This document shows, in pieces, positions 34,532 to 44,730 of a stretch of 64,000 nucleotides of DNA; positions within the stretch are counted from its first letter, which is position 1; the number at the start of each line of letters is the position of its first letter. Below the pieces are notes generated by a model, which saw only the letters and a list, made by a program, of their open reading frames with translations, was not told the origin of the DNA and did no database searches. The stretch is from Torulaspora globosa. Taxonomy: Eukaryota; Ascomycota; Saccharomycetes; Saccharomycetales; Saccharomycetaceae. The stretch lies in NCBI RefSeq assembly GCF_014133895.1, contig NC_050729.1, positions 620,001 through 684,000 on the forward strand, written 5' to 3'. Position numbers and translations under genes: made by a program.

Positions 34532-36016
34532 ATGTTCGATAAAATTAAGCAAAAGATCGAGAAAGCTAAGGGAGCTCTCGAGCACAGCGACGAGAGGGTT
34601 TTGGCCTCAATACCTGAAACTTCAGGTTTGAGCAAGAAGGATATCTACAGAAATCGTTACAACCACGGTGTGAATCTAGGAGGCTGCTTTATCCTTGAAA
34701 AGTGGATATACGAGTCTGTATTTGACAAGGGCGGCGATAATGAGTTTGATGCCGTGAGCTCTCAAGTGAATCACTCGTCAGTGGATGAGGCTGCTAGCAA
34801 ACTAACCAAGCACTACAATGATTATATAAGCAAGATTGATTGGAATTGGCTGAAAAACGAGGCTGGTATCACCTCTTTCAGGATTCCAATCGGCTATTGG
34901 CATGTAGGTAATGGGCAGCTTCTTGACGAGTTGCCTTTTGAGCCTCTGCGGGAAGTGTACAGCAGGGCAAAACCATGGGATATCTTGAAGAATCTCATCA
35001 ACAAAGCGGCGGAATATGATATTGGTGTCCTTATTGACGTTCATGGCTTGCCAGGTGGTGCTAATACAGATATGCACAGCGGGTGCAAGAATAGTTCGCC
35101 ATCATTTTTCAATAAGAGCAAACACATCGATAAAATGGTCAATGTCGTACTTCCATTTATCTGCCGGGATGCTTGCGTCAACTGTGAGAATGTAATTGGG
35201 TTGCAAGTCGTTAATGAGGCGGTCTTTGATAACAGCGCGCATGGTCAGAAAAGCTACTACTCGCGTGCTGTGGCTGCTCTGAACCGGATTGATCCGGGAC
35301 TGCCCGTCGTCATTTCCGATGGCTGGTGGCCAGATCAGTGGGCCGACTGGCTCGGGCAGACGAACCTGGCTGCTAAAGTAGTGGTAGATTCGCATGTCTA
35401 CAGATGCTTCTCTGCCGAGGACAAAGGTAAAGATGCGAATCAGATCATAAATCACCTTTCCGAAAGTATTAGCTGGCCGAGAGACAGGATAGACTTTGTC
35501 GTTGGGGAGTTTTCTTGTGTTCTCGACGAGGAAACCTGGAGGAAGACTGCTGGCAACCGCGACGAGTGGGTACGGAAGTTTGGAAAAGTGCAAACCAGTA
35601 ATTTTGCGAATGTCGCTAGTTGGGGCTGGTTTTTTTGGACTTTGCAATTCCAATACGGTGACGGCGGAGAATGGGGTCTTGTACCTATGGTCAAAAAGGG
35701 GGCAATTCCTCGTCGGCCACAAGGTTCACCAACAGTCGACGAGAACAGAGTTAAAGAAATAATCAATGAACATATAGCCTACTGGAAAGACAAAGGCGGC
35801 GATGCTATGGAACATTGGAGGTTCGAAGATGGATTGAGGGGGGCCATAGCCGATATCAATGCTTTCGCTCAATTCGATAATTCTCGGATAGGCAGATGGA
35901 AAGCCTTGGCTATGCAGCGCAGAGCGCAGTACATCTCGCGGAAAGGTGATAGCAAATATATGTGGGAATGGGACCAAGGTTTCCAGCGCGCAATAGACGA
36001 GTTTGGTCGCTACTAG
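34532..36016 (+). CDS. Intracellular GH5-family beta-glucanase homologue (YBR056W)
   Basis: 494 residues (501 in S. cerevisiae Ybr056w), similar to exo-1,3-beta-glucanases such as Exg1 but without a signal peptide, so likely cytosolic. Seen: NHGVNLGGCFILEKW near the N-terminus, the substrate-binding GYWHVG, a VNEA acid/base motif with Glu229 (family norm NEP), DSHVYRCF, and the nucleophile motif VGEFS with Glu326 (Exg1 has GEW). Both catalytic Glu residues are therefore kept, but with changed neighbours. In vivo substrate unknown. The gene lies between tRNA-Leu and tRNA-Gln on the same strand. Confidence 0.9.
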   Translation: MFDKIKQKIEKAKGALEHSDERVLASIPETSGLSKKDIYRNRYNHGVNLGGCFILEKWIYESVFDKGGDNEFDAVSSQVNHSSVDEAASKLTKHYNDYISKIDWNWLKNEAGITSFRIPIGYWHVGNGQLLDELPFEPLREVYSRAKPWDILKNLINKAAEYDIGVLIDVHGLPGGANTDMHSGCKNSSPSFFNKSKHIDKMVNVVLPFICRDACVNCENVIGLQVVNEAVFDNSAHGQKSYYSRAVAALNRIDPGLPVVISDGWWPDQWADWLGQTNLAAKVVVDSHVYRCFSAEDKGKDANQIINHLSESISWPRDRIDFVVGEFSCVLDEETWRKTAGNRDEWVRKFGKVQTSNFANVASWGWFFWTLQFQYGDGGEWGLVPMVKKGAIPRRPQGSPTVDENRVKEIINEHIAYWKDKGGDAMEHWRFEDGLRGAIADINAFAQFDNSRIGRWKALAMQRRAQYISRKGDSKYMWEWDQGFQRAIDEFGRY

Positions 36017-36299
36017 ATCTCTAGATGGGTGAGAGCCACCTAGGAATATTGATACGTTCGTATAGCCAAATTTTTTGCCACGGTTACCTCTGTTAGCTCA
36101 CGCATATAGAATATGACTAGATTTCGCTAATTGCTCCCATCGTCCGACAGACTAAATGGAAAGCATCGCCTTCAAGCACCGTAAGAGCACAAGGCCAAGA
36201 TGTAGAACTTTAATCTCGAATTTCCTATAGAATGAGACTCACACTCCCAAAGAAGGGACATGGGGATGGTTAGTTCTCGATTCTCACGCCCAATCTACT
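36017..36299. other. Intergenic between the GH5 homologue and tRNA-Gln
   Basis: 283 bases with no frame, repeat or RNA gene that I can support. Confidence 0.3.
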
Positions 36300-36371
36300 G
36301 GTCCTATAGTGTAGTGGTCATCACTTTCGGTTTTGATCCGAACAACCCCGGTTCGAATCCGGGTAGGACCT
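36300..36371 (+). tRNA. tRNA-Gln (anticodon UUG)
   Basis: 72-base tRNA without an intron. The acceptor stem GGTCCTA pairs with TAGGACC, the discriminator is T, the T-arm has GGTTCGAATCC, and the anticodon loop TTTTGAT reads CAA. Close to the S. cerevisiae tRNA-Gln(UUG) from memory. A T5 run at 36376-36380 ends transcription. Confidence 0.95.
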
Positions 36372-36375
36372 TAAC

Positions 36376-36380
36376 TTTTT
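36376..36380 (+). terminator. Pol III terminator of tRNA-Gln
   Basis: Five T residues starting five bases after the tRNA 3' end. Confidence 0.7.
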
Positions 36381-36552
36381 ACATATTTCACCGCCGCAAA
36401 GGGCGAAGGGCCTTGAAACGAGGCTGAACCAAACAATAAGATATCATTATTCGAATGAATGACATCTGCTAAACCAAAAATAGCCTTGTGGGCATCTCTA
36501 CAAGCCAATATTGTAGCATGCGTCTCCTACGTTTTGCCTGCTCAATTCCTTG

Positions 36553-36560
36553 TATATAAG
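36553..36560 (+). promoter_or_regulatory. TATA box of the CYSTM micro-protein gene
   Basis: TATATAAG, 67-74 bases before the ATG at 36627. A strong TATA box fits a stress-type, variably expressed gene. Confidence 0.6.
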
Positions 36561-36626
36561 CACTTCAAGTCATCCCGAAATTTTTAACTGAAGTAACATA
36601 CCGAAAAGTCATACAGCTCCGCAATA

Positions 36627-36794
36627 ATGCACCATCATCAGCAACCAGTTTACATTCAACAACCGGTTTACATTCAACAAGCTCCTGCGCGTCGGGAGAC
36701 TGGATGCTGTGGCTGCACAGGTTGCTGCGGAACACTATGTAACATTTTGCTCTGCTGCTGTTTGATCGATTTATGCTGTAACATAGTTACATAA
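36627..36794 (+). CDS. CYSTM-family micro-protein (YBR056W-A/YDR034W-B type)
   Basis: A 55-residue protein. The N-terminal half is Gln/Pro/Tyr-rich with a tandem PVYIQQ repeat; the C-terminal half is a Cys-rich hydrophobic segment (GCCGCTGCCGTLCNILLCCC) that forms the CYSTM membrane module, with 12 cysteines in all. Members sit at the plasma membrane and are linked to stress and metal tolerance, without a known mechanism. The S. cerevisiae ohnologues YBR056W-A and YDR034W-B lie at both matching positions, just after YBR056W and before ARO3. A TATA box precedes it. Confidence 0.92.
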   Translation: MHHHQQPVYIQQPVYIQQAPARRETGCCGCTGCCGTLCNILLCCCLIDLCCNIVT

Positions 36795-38180
<1,386 letters not shown>

Positions 38181-38350
38181 TGTAGAAAAAGTGATGTGGG
38201 ATGAGTTATCGATCTTGTCCCTAACAATCCGTGTATATGCAATGCAAGTTTATTTATGCTTCAGCGAAGGTGTTGCAATGTCTTCGATAGGAGGTTTGAG
38301 AAGCGAACTGGTATCCATCGGTAAACAGAGGCAAAATGCGCTGTCGCAGC

Positions 38351-39427
38351 TTATTCCTTTTGAGCGCTTTCTGGTTCCTTCAATTTAGAAATAGTCGTAT
38401 TAAGCTCCTTGTTCTTCATCTGAGCGAGCTGCAGCTCGATCTGCATCTCCTTCGCTCTACCATACGCTAGCATTTTAGCCATTTCTTGGTTCTCCTTAGT
38501 CAGTATCTCAATCCTTGTCACCATCTTATGAGCGAGCGCCTCGGCATCGTATCTGCCATACTTTGTCACTGAGTTTGAGGGATCCAATGCCAAAGCTGTA
38601 AGAATGCTTTCTAAAGCATTTTTTGTTTCCGCTAATTCATCATCCTTACTGCGTAACGTGGAAGAGAGTCTTCGAAAGACTTGTTCCACGTTCTTGGGAG
38701 CTTCCAGCGAGGTCTTGTCCTTATGCAAATTTTGTCTCTCTTGTTTGTACTCGGACTGTTTGAAATTCAAAGCCTCATTGAATGAGCCTCTCAGTTTTTG
38801 AATCTCATTCTCCAAACTCTCATTCTGCGTTTCCTTGATCCGCAGCTTTAGCGTAAGCGACTTCACCAACTCATTGTTCGTGCCAACGTCACCGACTTGC
38901 AAACCATCCGCATAATTAGCGTTTGAGTTACTCTTGCTGGCAGAAGAATCCAAACAGCAATCAAAACTACTGTCCAAAGTGTTATTTGCATAGTTTTTGG
39001 ATGACGTGAACCCTGAGGAAGCTGTTATCGGACCACTGAAACTCGAGTTGTCATCAGCACCGGTCCCGCCGAGCGTACCTGTTCCCTGGTTTCTCACATA
39101 CGCATCCGACCAGTCCACTACCCGTGGCATAGCCATAGAATTGGGACCATATAACCCACCAGCGCCAGCGGTGGCATTATCTGGTCTGTTCTGCAACTGA
39201 CCTGCATTGTTGTAACCAGACAACAAAAAATTCGAATCGGCACCATTCATTGCTGGGGGAAAAGGGTAGTTCATCGCCATAATATTCGCATTTCCTGTAA
39301 AGTTCTGGTGCCTTAACGACGTTTCATCACCTTGAACTTCCTCCCTACGTTCATGGTTTCCCTGATAAATAAAGCCATCGACCGACATGTCAAGGGTTCT
39401 TTCGTAGCCACAATTTAAATGGCTCAT
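38351..39427 (-). CDS. MUM2: MUM2, meiotic m6A methyltransferase complex subunit (WTAP-like)
   Basis: 358 residues (366 in S. cerevisiae). Mum2 joins Ime4 and Slz1 in the complex that methylates mRNA adenosines during meiosis; its relative in animals is WTAP. The N-terminal half is Asn/Gly/Ser-rich and disordered. From about residue 190 the sequence is continuous coiled coil (KSLTLKLRIKETQNESLENE on to IELQLAQMKNKELNTTISKL). The coiled-coil end is the conserved part. Position YBR057C, tandem with UBP14. Confidence 0.9.
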   Translation of the reverse strand: MSHLNCGYERTLDMSVDGFIYQGNHERREEVQGDETSLRHQNFTGNANIMAMNYPFPPAMNGADSNFLLSGYNNAGQLQNRPDNATAGAGGLYGPNSMAMPRVVDWSDAYVRNQGTGTLGGTGADDNSSFSGPITASSGFTSSKNYANNTLDSSFDCCLDSSASKSNSNANYADGLQVGDVGTNNELVKSLTLKLRIKETQNESLENEIQKLRGSFNEALNFKQSEYKQERQNLHKDKTSLEAPKNVEQVFRRLSSTLRSKDDELAETKNALESILTALALDPSNSVTKYGRYDAEALAHKMVTRIEILTKENQEMAKMLAYGRAKEMQIELQLAQMKNKELNTTISKLKEPESAQKE

Positions 39428-39641
39428 GGGTTATCAGATCCGCTTGGCGATCTGAACAGTTCGATACATATCGAGTAATACAGTCATTATCTTAGGTTGA
39501 TGTCCCTTCATCTGCATTTCAGACCGCGTCACAAGCCCCAAATCTGACACTTGATGATAGATCATATTAAACAAAATAATTAAAATATTTGACGAATTTG
39601 ACCAAACATCAAAGCCAGTATGGATTGTAGCTTGAGTAGAT

Positions 39642-41984
39642 CTAGAATCTTGAATAGAAGTACAAGTAACCATTTTTCCTCATCTCTTCAAAATTGTCTT
39701 CGACGGCGACGACGATCTTTTCGTCATTGTACAATACCCATTTCTCTTCTTGATCGACATATTTTCTGATGAATGCAACGTAGTGGCCAGAGTGGGCAGA
39801 GTTGCCCTTGTGACAAACTATCGCGACTAGTTTGTAGGGTGCTGGTGTAGGATGCCCATGGGTCTCGGCTTCTGTGTCTGGGGCAGTTCCTCTTGGCAAC
39901 TCGCCGTCGTCGTCCATGTGGCAGAAGACCCATTCGACGCTGCGGCTCACGTCACCATTGTGGAGGATCAATGCCTTGCGGCACAGTTTAGGATCTAGGC
40001 CCATTGCGGTCATGTTGTCGAGGGATTCTTGGTCGACTTGGTTTGGAACGTGTGCCGCTTTTTTAGACAGCGTCAAAGGGACATCTAGATCAGGGTCGTC
40101 CATATGTTCGAAGAGCCAGTTCATCGCTGGTTCAGTTTCTACGTTGCCGGATGCATGAAGGGCTTTCGCGATGGCGTTTGGTGTGAAGCCCATCTCAACG
40201 AGCTGTGAGACGCATGTGGGATTTGGTACGAACTCATCTGTTCGGTCTTCATCTGTATCGCGCAACATGACTTCTGTTTCAGGGTCGAATCCACGCGATT
40301 GGAAGCTTGAAAGATCCAGCGTGTCAGACAGATCGCTTAACCCGGGTATCTCCAAGTCGTCATTGGTCTTTACGGGAGTCCAATTTACCAGTTTGAGCCG
40401 CACAGGGTTTATCACTAAGGTGTCTGGGAAAGTCTGAAAGCCCGGAGTTCTGGTTGCAGTTCCAGTTTCATTGCACTCCGGACATCTAAATTCCAGTGTC
40501 TCACCGCTAAAGTAAGCCTGTAGTCTCTCTAGAAGATGTTGCGAGTTATCTGGATTGTCAGACTCTTTCAGAGGAATCTGTATCGCCTTACATGGCTCAC
40601 TGCTGTATCTCACCTTCTTACACTTGTTGCACTGCAGTTTATCTTGCATTACAAACTTCATCAGGTTGTTGGGATTGTGGACGACCCCTGTGAAGATTTT
40701 TTGGTCGAGCTTGTCGATCAGATAAGTCAAGAATTCCAGCGCGTCCTGCTGTCTCTCACTGCTAAACTCCTCGTGGCCCTGGCCAATACATTTTTTGAAA
40801 CTCCTGGGTCGTATTCCATTGGCATACAACTCTGGCTCGATCTCTAGGGCATTGTTTATTTTGATCAACTGGCACCTAAGGTTCGTGCCAGGATAGAGCA
40901 CGTCTAATGGAAAAGCTTGGCCAACCTGACCCCAGGAGTAATCTTTAACCCCTCCATTGAGTAAGCATTGTAAGACGGAGTTGAGATAGCAAGAATTACC
41001 CAAGTTGATCAAACCACAGCCATACTGTTTGCCCACAGGCAATCTCTTTAAGTCGTTCCCTTTCGCATCCACCATTCGAAAATCCCAATTCATATTTTGC
41101 TCCACCTGCAGTTCGACCAGACTTTTTTCGCTTGCCATTTTGTTATCTAGATCGATACCGAACCTTGAGAGAGCTTGACCCAGCTGCTTGTTGTCATCAA
41201 ATTTTACCTCATCGTTACATGAATAGCAGTAAATATCAGCCGATGACTGACTTAACGAGCCCAGTTTAACAGCCAGAGCATGCGATGGATTTCCTTCGAA
41301 ATGTTTTAACGCGTGGGAATGACCTTCGATACCAACTTGCTCTCTACCACATCCAACGTTACCACAATGCAAACACACCCACAGGTTTTGTGCCAACTGA
41401 CAGTCATTACAGGTGTCGGCAATTGTCTTTGGTTCGCTGTCTACGACTTTGAAGTCTTTGGTATGAGGACAGCTGCTTATAGAAAGTTCCCATGACGATG
41501 TCTTGTCCACTAACTCCTGAGATTTAGAGCCTAAGATCTGTCTGATCTTCTCACTCATTATTGCAGGTATATTGGAGTCTCTGTCGGAGAATGAAGTAGT
41601 TTGGGATGATGTTGACAAATCGTACTTTAGCAAAGACCACTTAATATCAAAACATTCATCTTCAGACTTTTCGACGACATTAAGCTTGATCTTCTTATTG
41701 GTTTGATCCATTTGTTGATCTTCGTCATCCTCAGCTTTCCTAACTTTAGCGATACATAGGTAATTCGAATGAACAGTCTCATCATTATTATCACTAACTC
41801 GTGTGTGGATTGGCAGATGCCGTTGGCAAACAGCCTGGAAACACGACAGGCAAAGGTCTAGACTATGTAAGGTACCTTGATCGCTTGTGGTTTCGTTGTA
41901 CACTGTCTCAAAGCAGTAAAGACATTCGTCTTTTGCAATGACTGAAGGAACATTAAGCTGTTTCCAGAATTCCTCGTCCATCAT
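39642..41984 (-). CDS. UBP14: UBP14, ubiquitin-specific protease for free polyubiquitin chains
   Basis: 780 residues (781 in S. cerevisiae), orthologue of human USP5. It takes apart unanchored ubiquitin chains. Seen: N-terminal Cys/His zinc region (CLYCFET, CLSCFQAVC), ZnF-UBP domain near residues 170-270 (CNDCQLAQNLWVCLHCGNVGC), the catalytic Cys box LINLGNSCYLNSVLQCLL near 325, two UBA domains (about 590-630 and 650-690; LVEMGFTPNAIAKAL and MTAMGLDPKLCRKAL), and the catalytic His box NSAHSGHYVAF near 730. Position YBR058C. Confidence 0.96.
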   Translation of the reverse strand: MMDEEFWKQLNVPSVIAKDECLYCFETVYNETTSDQGTLHSLDLCLSCFQAVCQRHLPIHTRVSDNNDETVHSNYLCIAKVRKAEDDEDQQMDQTNKKIKLNVVEKSEDECFDIKWSLLKYDLSTSSQTTSFSDRDSNIPAIMSEKIRQILGSKSQELVDKTSSWELSISSCPHTKDFKVVDSEPKTIADTCNDCQLAQNLWVCLHCGNVGCGREQVGIEGHSHALKHFEGNPSHALAVKLGSLSQSSADIYCYSCNDEVKFDDNKQLGQALSRFGIDLDNKMASEKSLVELQVEQNMNWDFRMVDAKGNDLKRLPVGKQYGCGLINLGNSCYLNSVLQCLLNGGVKDYSWGQVGQAFPLDVLYPGTNLRCQLIKINNALEIEPELYANGIRPRSFKKCIGQGHEEFSSERQQDALEFLTYLIDKLDQKIFTGVVHNPNNLMKFVMQDKLQCNKCKKVRYSSEPCKAIQIPLKESDNPDNSQHLLERLQAYFSGETLEFRCPECNETGTATRTPGFQTFPDTLVINPVRLKLVNWTPVKTNDDLEIPGLSDLSDTLDLSSFQSRGFDPETEVMLRDTDEDRTDEFVPNPTCVSQLVEMGFTPNAIAKALHASGNVETEPAMNWLFEHMDDPDLDVPLTLSKKAAHVPNQVDQESLDNMTAMGLDPKLCRKALILHNGDVSRSVEWVFCHMDDDGELPRGTAPDTEAETHGHPTPAPYKLVAIVCHKGNSAHSGHYVAFIRKYVDQEEKWVLYNDEKIVVAVEDNFEEMRKNGYLYFYSRF

Positions 41985-42157
41985 TCAATAAAGCTGGAGA
42001 AGCCTGCCACCTCTTTATTCAGTGATCCTTAATTTTATATCAACCTTAGTTGTACAAGTTAACACTAGCACTTCTTTATTATTGCCCGCTTTCCGAAAAA
42101 TTGTATAATATTTACATGCTATGAAGCTATGGAGCCAAGTAGTGTAAAATGAAAGCC

Positions 42158-43657
42158 TTATTGGTTCCAAGTGATTATGCCAGCATCATCTACCGTGCAC
42201 TTTCTCTCGATGACCATTTCACACAGTCTGTCCACCGCGATCTTGCCCCTGTAGGCCCTGTCGAAATTAGTGAAATGTGAGATTACCTCATTTCTTGTGA
42301 TGGAGAGAGCGTCATTCTGGCCGTCCTGGCCCAAAATGTAGTTCCTTATGGCAGTTTCCGTGGGCAACTGAAATTTCAAGTGATGCGGATATTGTTTCCA
42401 AGTGACATTGGCGAGATTTCTCCATAGCGACACAGGCATAGAGGGCCTAGGAGAGACCAAGGCTGTGATTTTCGAGGGAGTGATGTCGTCAATTGATTGT
42501 CTCCAAGCGTAAGGAGTCTTTTGCTTTCTAATCAGTTTGTGGATGGCGGCCTGTGAGAACTCGACGGGTGAATCCTTATCTTCCGCCGCGACACAGAAGT
42601 TCGTTGCCGTGTACAGGTCCCTTTTCAGCGAAGACTCGATGTTTTCTTTGGAATTTTCCTGCAATAAGCGGAGAGCTACCGACAAAGAGGTTGGAGATTT
42701 CTGCAAGAGTTTTGTCTTGATCTCGACAGCAAATTGTTTTGCTTCGCGACTCACATCCGTAGTACTGGCGATCACCTCATCAAGTTTTTGCAAGAGATGC
42801 TTAATCGAATTGGTCTGTGCAATATCGAAGCAGCGTTCGATCACATTCAACTGGTCGTTGGAAAACCTGAACCGGTAGTCTTTGGGCAACTGACTGGAAT
42901 ATTCCTCAACCGCGTTGTTGACCATGGAAAAGAACGATTCGTCCGATGCGCTTGTATTTTCGATAGCTTTCAGCTCCGCCAATCTCGTCTCCAGCTCGTC
43001 CAAGTTCTCGTGTTTGGCATAATGTGACGCCAACCCCAGCATATAGGCATCTTCACCACTGATCACATCGCCCGTCAGAGCCAGATACAGCGCCATTTGG
43101 CCACTCGTATTGGCCAAAGTTATCACTCTGGGTAGCGCAAAGGTGGTTCCAACGTCTGGAAACAGACCGATGTCCATCTCGGGCATAGCCCACTTCGTAT
43201 GTTCGGTCGCGACCCTGAATGGGGTATGTATAGACAGCCCGACCCCGCCACCCATCGTGATCCCATCCATGAACGCCACGATAGGCTTCTGATACGTTGC
43301 CATTTGGAAGTTGAGCGAATACTCAGCGGTGAACAACCTCGCCGAATCCGCTGCCCGCCCATTAACGTTGCTCTCGGCAACCGCAGAAACGTCACCGCCA
43401 GCACAAAATGATCTAGGCTGGTTCGCAGATTTCAAAACCACCAATTGTGCACAATCGCTCTTGGCATACTCATTCAAAGTACTAAACATAGACTCACACA
43501 TCTCCTCATTTAGAGCATTCAGCTTCTTTGGCCGGTTCAAAGTCACCACACGCGCCGTGTCTCGAATGTGAAACAACACAGGTTTCTCCAGATTCACGTT
43601 AGAAGTCATAAACGTTCGTCTTATTACTTCGCTTCTTCTCGCAACGTTACGCAACAT
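42158..43657 (-). CDS. EHD3: EHD3, mitochondrial 3-hydroxyisobutyryl-CoA hydrolase homologue
   Basis: 499 residues (500 in S. cerevisiae). Crotonase-fold enzyme; its relatives hydrolyse 3-hydroxyisobutyryl-CoA in valine breakdown, and Ehd3 has also been found with mitochondrial ribosomes. A basic presequence (MLRNVARRSEVIRRTFMTS) indicates the matrix. Seen: LNRPKKLNALNEEM, the CoA-binding oxyanion segment SFCAGGDVSAVAE, FMDGITMGGGVGLSIH, and PEMDIGLFPDVGTTFALPR. These are the full set of HIBCH motifs. Position YDR036C, between UBP14 and TSC3. Confidence 0.95.
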   Translation of the reverse strand: MLRNVARRSEVIRRTFMTSNVNLEKPVLFHIRDTARVVTLNRPKKLNALNEEMCESMFSTLNEYAKSDCAQLVVLKSANQPRSFCAGGDVSAVAESNVNGRAADSARLFTAEYSLNFQMATYQKPIVAFMDGITMGGGVGLSIHTPFRVATEHTKWAMPEMDIGLFPDVGTTFALPRVITLANTSGQMALYLALTGDVISGEDAYMLGLASHYAKHENLDELETRLAELKAIENTSASDESFFSMVNNAVEEYSSQLPKDYRFRFSNDQLNVIERCFDIAQTNSIKHLLQKLDEVIASTTDVSREAKQFAVEIKTKLLQKSPTSLSVALRLLQENSKENIESSLKRDLYTATNFCVAAEDKDSPVEFSQAAIHKLIRKQKTPYAWRQSIDDITPSKITALVSPRPSMPVSLWRNLANVTWKQYPHHLKFQLPTETAIRNYILGQDGQNDALSITRNEVISHFTNFDRAYRGKIAVDRLCEMVIERKCTVDDAGIITWNQ

Positions 43658-43810
43658 TCGAAAAGAAAACCCAAAATCTCAAAAGCTTCTCTATAATTGA
43701 GCAATCAGTGAACCCCTAGACTCTTATATCCAACTCAATTCCCAGGCTAGCCTCAAATTTCTACCGACTTGCTGCCAGCTTAATTATCGTCAATTCAGTA
43801 ATCCAGGACA

Positions 43811-43891
43811 TCCGCAGTTTTTTCGAGGGCTCCGACAACTGTCCGAAGAGAACCCTGTCGCTGTCGGACAACCGGCTGAACCATCTGTCCG
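43811..43891. promoter_or_regulatory. Cluster of TCCG/CGGA elements upstream of EHD3
   Basis: Within 81 bases there are TCCG at 43811, 43831, 43842 and 43888 and CGGA at 43865, plus CCGG at 43872, several as TGTCCG or CGGACA. CGG triplets are the half-sites of zinc-cluster factors. They lie 150-235 bases before the EHD3 ATG in a 510-base gap (43658-44167) that otherwise holds only a TATATAA at about 43900 and the TSC3 3' end. Confidence 0.4.
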
Positions 43892-44167
43892 CCTATTAGT
43901 ATATAATGTGCAACTAGTGGATGGTTGGGAGTCCACAGGAAGCCATTAATGATGCCATTGATCTTGTTAATCTTATCCTCTCTGGATTTGCGATTGCGAA
44001 GTCGCCAGCCGTGTTTTAAATCATGTCTATATACATTTGCTTAGTTTGTACCGCATTGTATTGTCTTGGCTCGCTTGGGATTGCCTTGGCTCGTGTGTTC
44101 CCATTGCATTCACGAGTAGTGCCGAGTTCTTAGTAGAAGGGGTATTAACAAAACTTACGGCCGTAGC

Positions 44168-44467
44168 TCACAGCAGAAAGTACTTGATCACGCCAAAGAC
44201 ACTCAAACTGAAGATTATCAGAAAGAATGTATGCAAACAGAAGGAATCGAACGATGTCATCAAATAATATGGCAGATGGATGTAGTACATCCAGTAGAGG
44301 CTTTCGACAAAATCTGCTATCGCGTCGCCGGCTTTCTCGAAGAAGTCCTTACCTGAAGCCTTCCGCAACTTGCGTTCCCTTATAGTCTCTCTGTATTTCA
44401 TAGAGTTCTTGGTCCTGCTCGCAGCGACGCTTTGCCCTTTGTTCTTCTGTGCCTGTATGTGGTTCAT
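44168..44467 (-). CDS. TSC3: TSC3, small stimulatory subunit of serine palmitoyltransferase
   Basis: 99 residues (80 in S. cerevisiae). Tsc3 binds Lcb1/Lcb2 in the endoplasmic reticulum and raises sphingolipid base synthesis. The C-terminal half carries the family block (LYWMYYIHLPYYLMTSFDSF followed by LHTFFLIIFSLSVFGVIKY), which matches yeast Tsc3 closely and forms the membrane helix. The N-terminal 45 residues are basic and about 20 longer than in S. cerevisiae. The start is the only ATG before the conserved block that gives a sensible length. Position YBR058C-A. Confidence 0.93.
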   Translation of the reverse strand: MNHIQAQKNKGQSVAASRTKNSMKYRETIRERKLRKASGKDFFEKAGDAIADFVESLYWMYYIHLPYYLMTSFDSFCLHTFFLIIFSLSVFGVIKYFLL

Positions 44468-44730
44468 ACTTGTGATGGTGCAGCAGCGTCAGTAGTCGAC
44501 TGCGATTCTGCTGAGACTTGTCGGAGATGTGGAAGATAAACCGCTACCGATACTCCTACCAGCAGTTTGATGGTCTTCTGCTTCGTGTTTCTGCCGACTA
44601 GCTAGTTTATATAACAACGCGCGAGAAAGGGCGTCGCCAGGCTGTGTCTGCTAAGGTACGCTTAAAGCAGGAAAAGTCTATTTTACGTGTATCTTGCTCT
44701 ATGTATGTGGGTGTGTAATCTACCTTGAAG

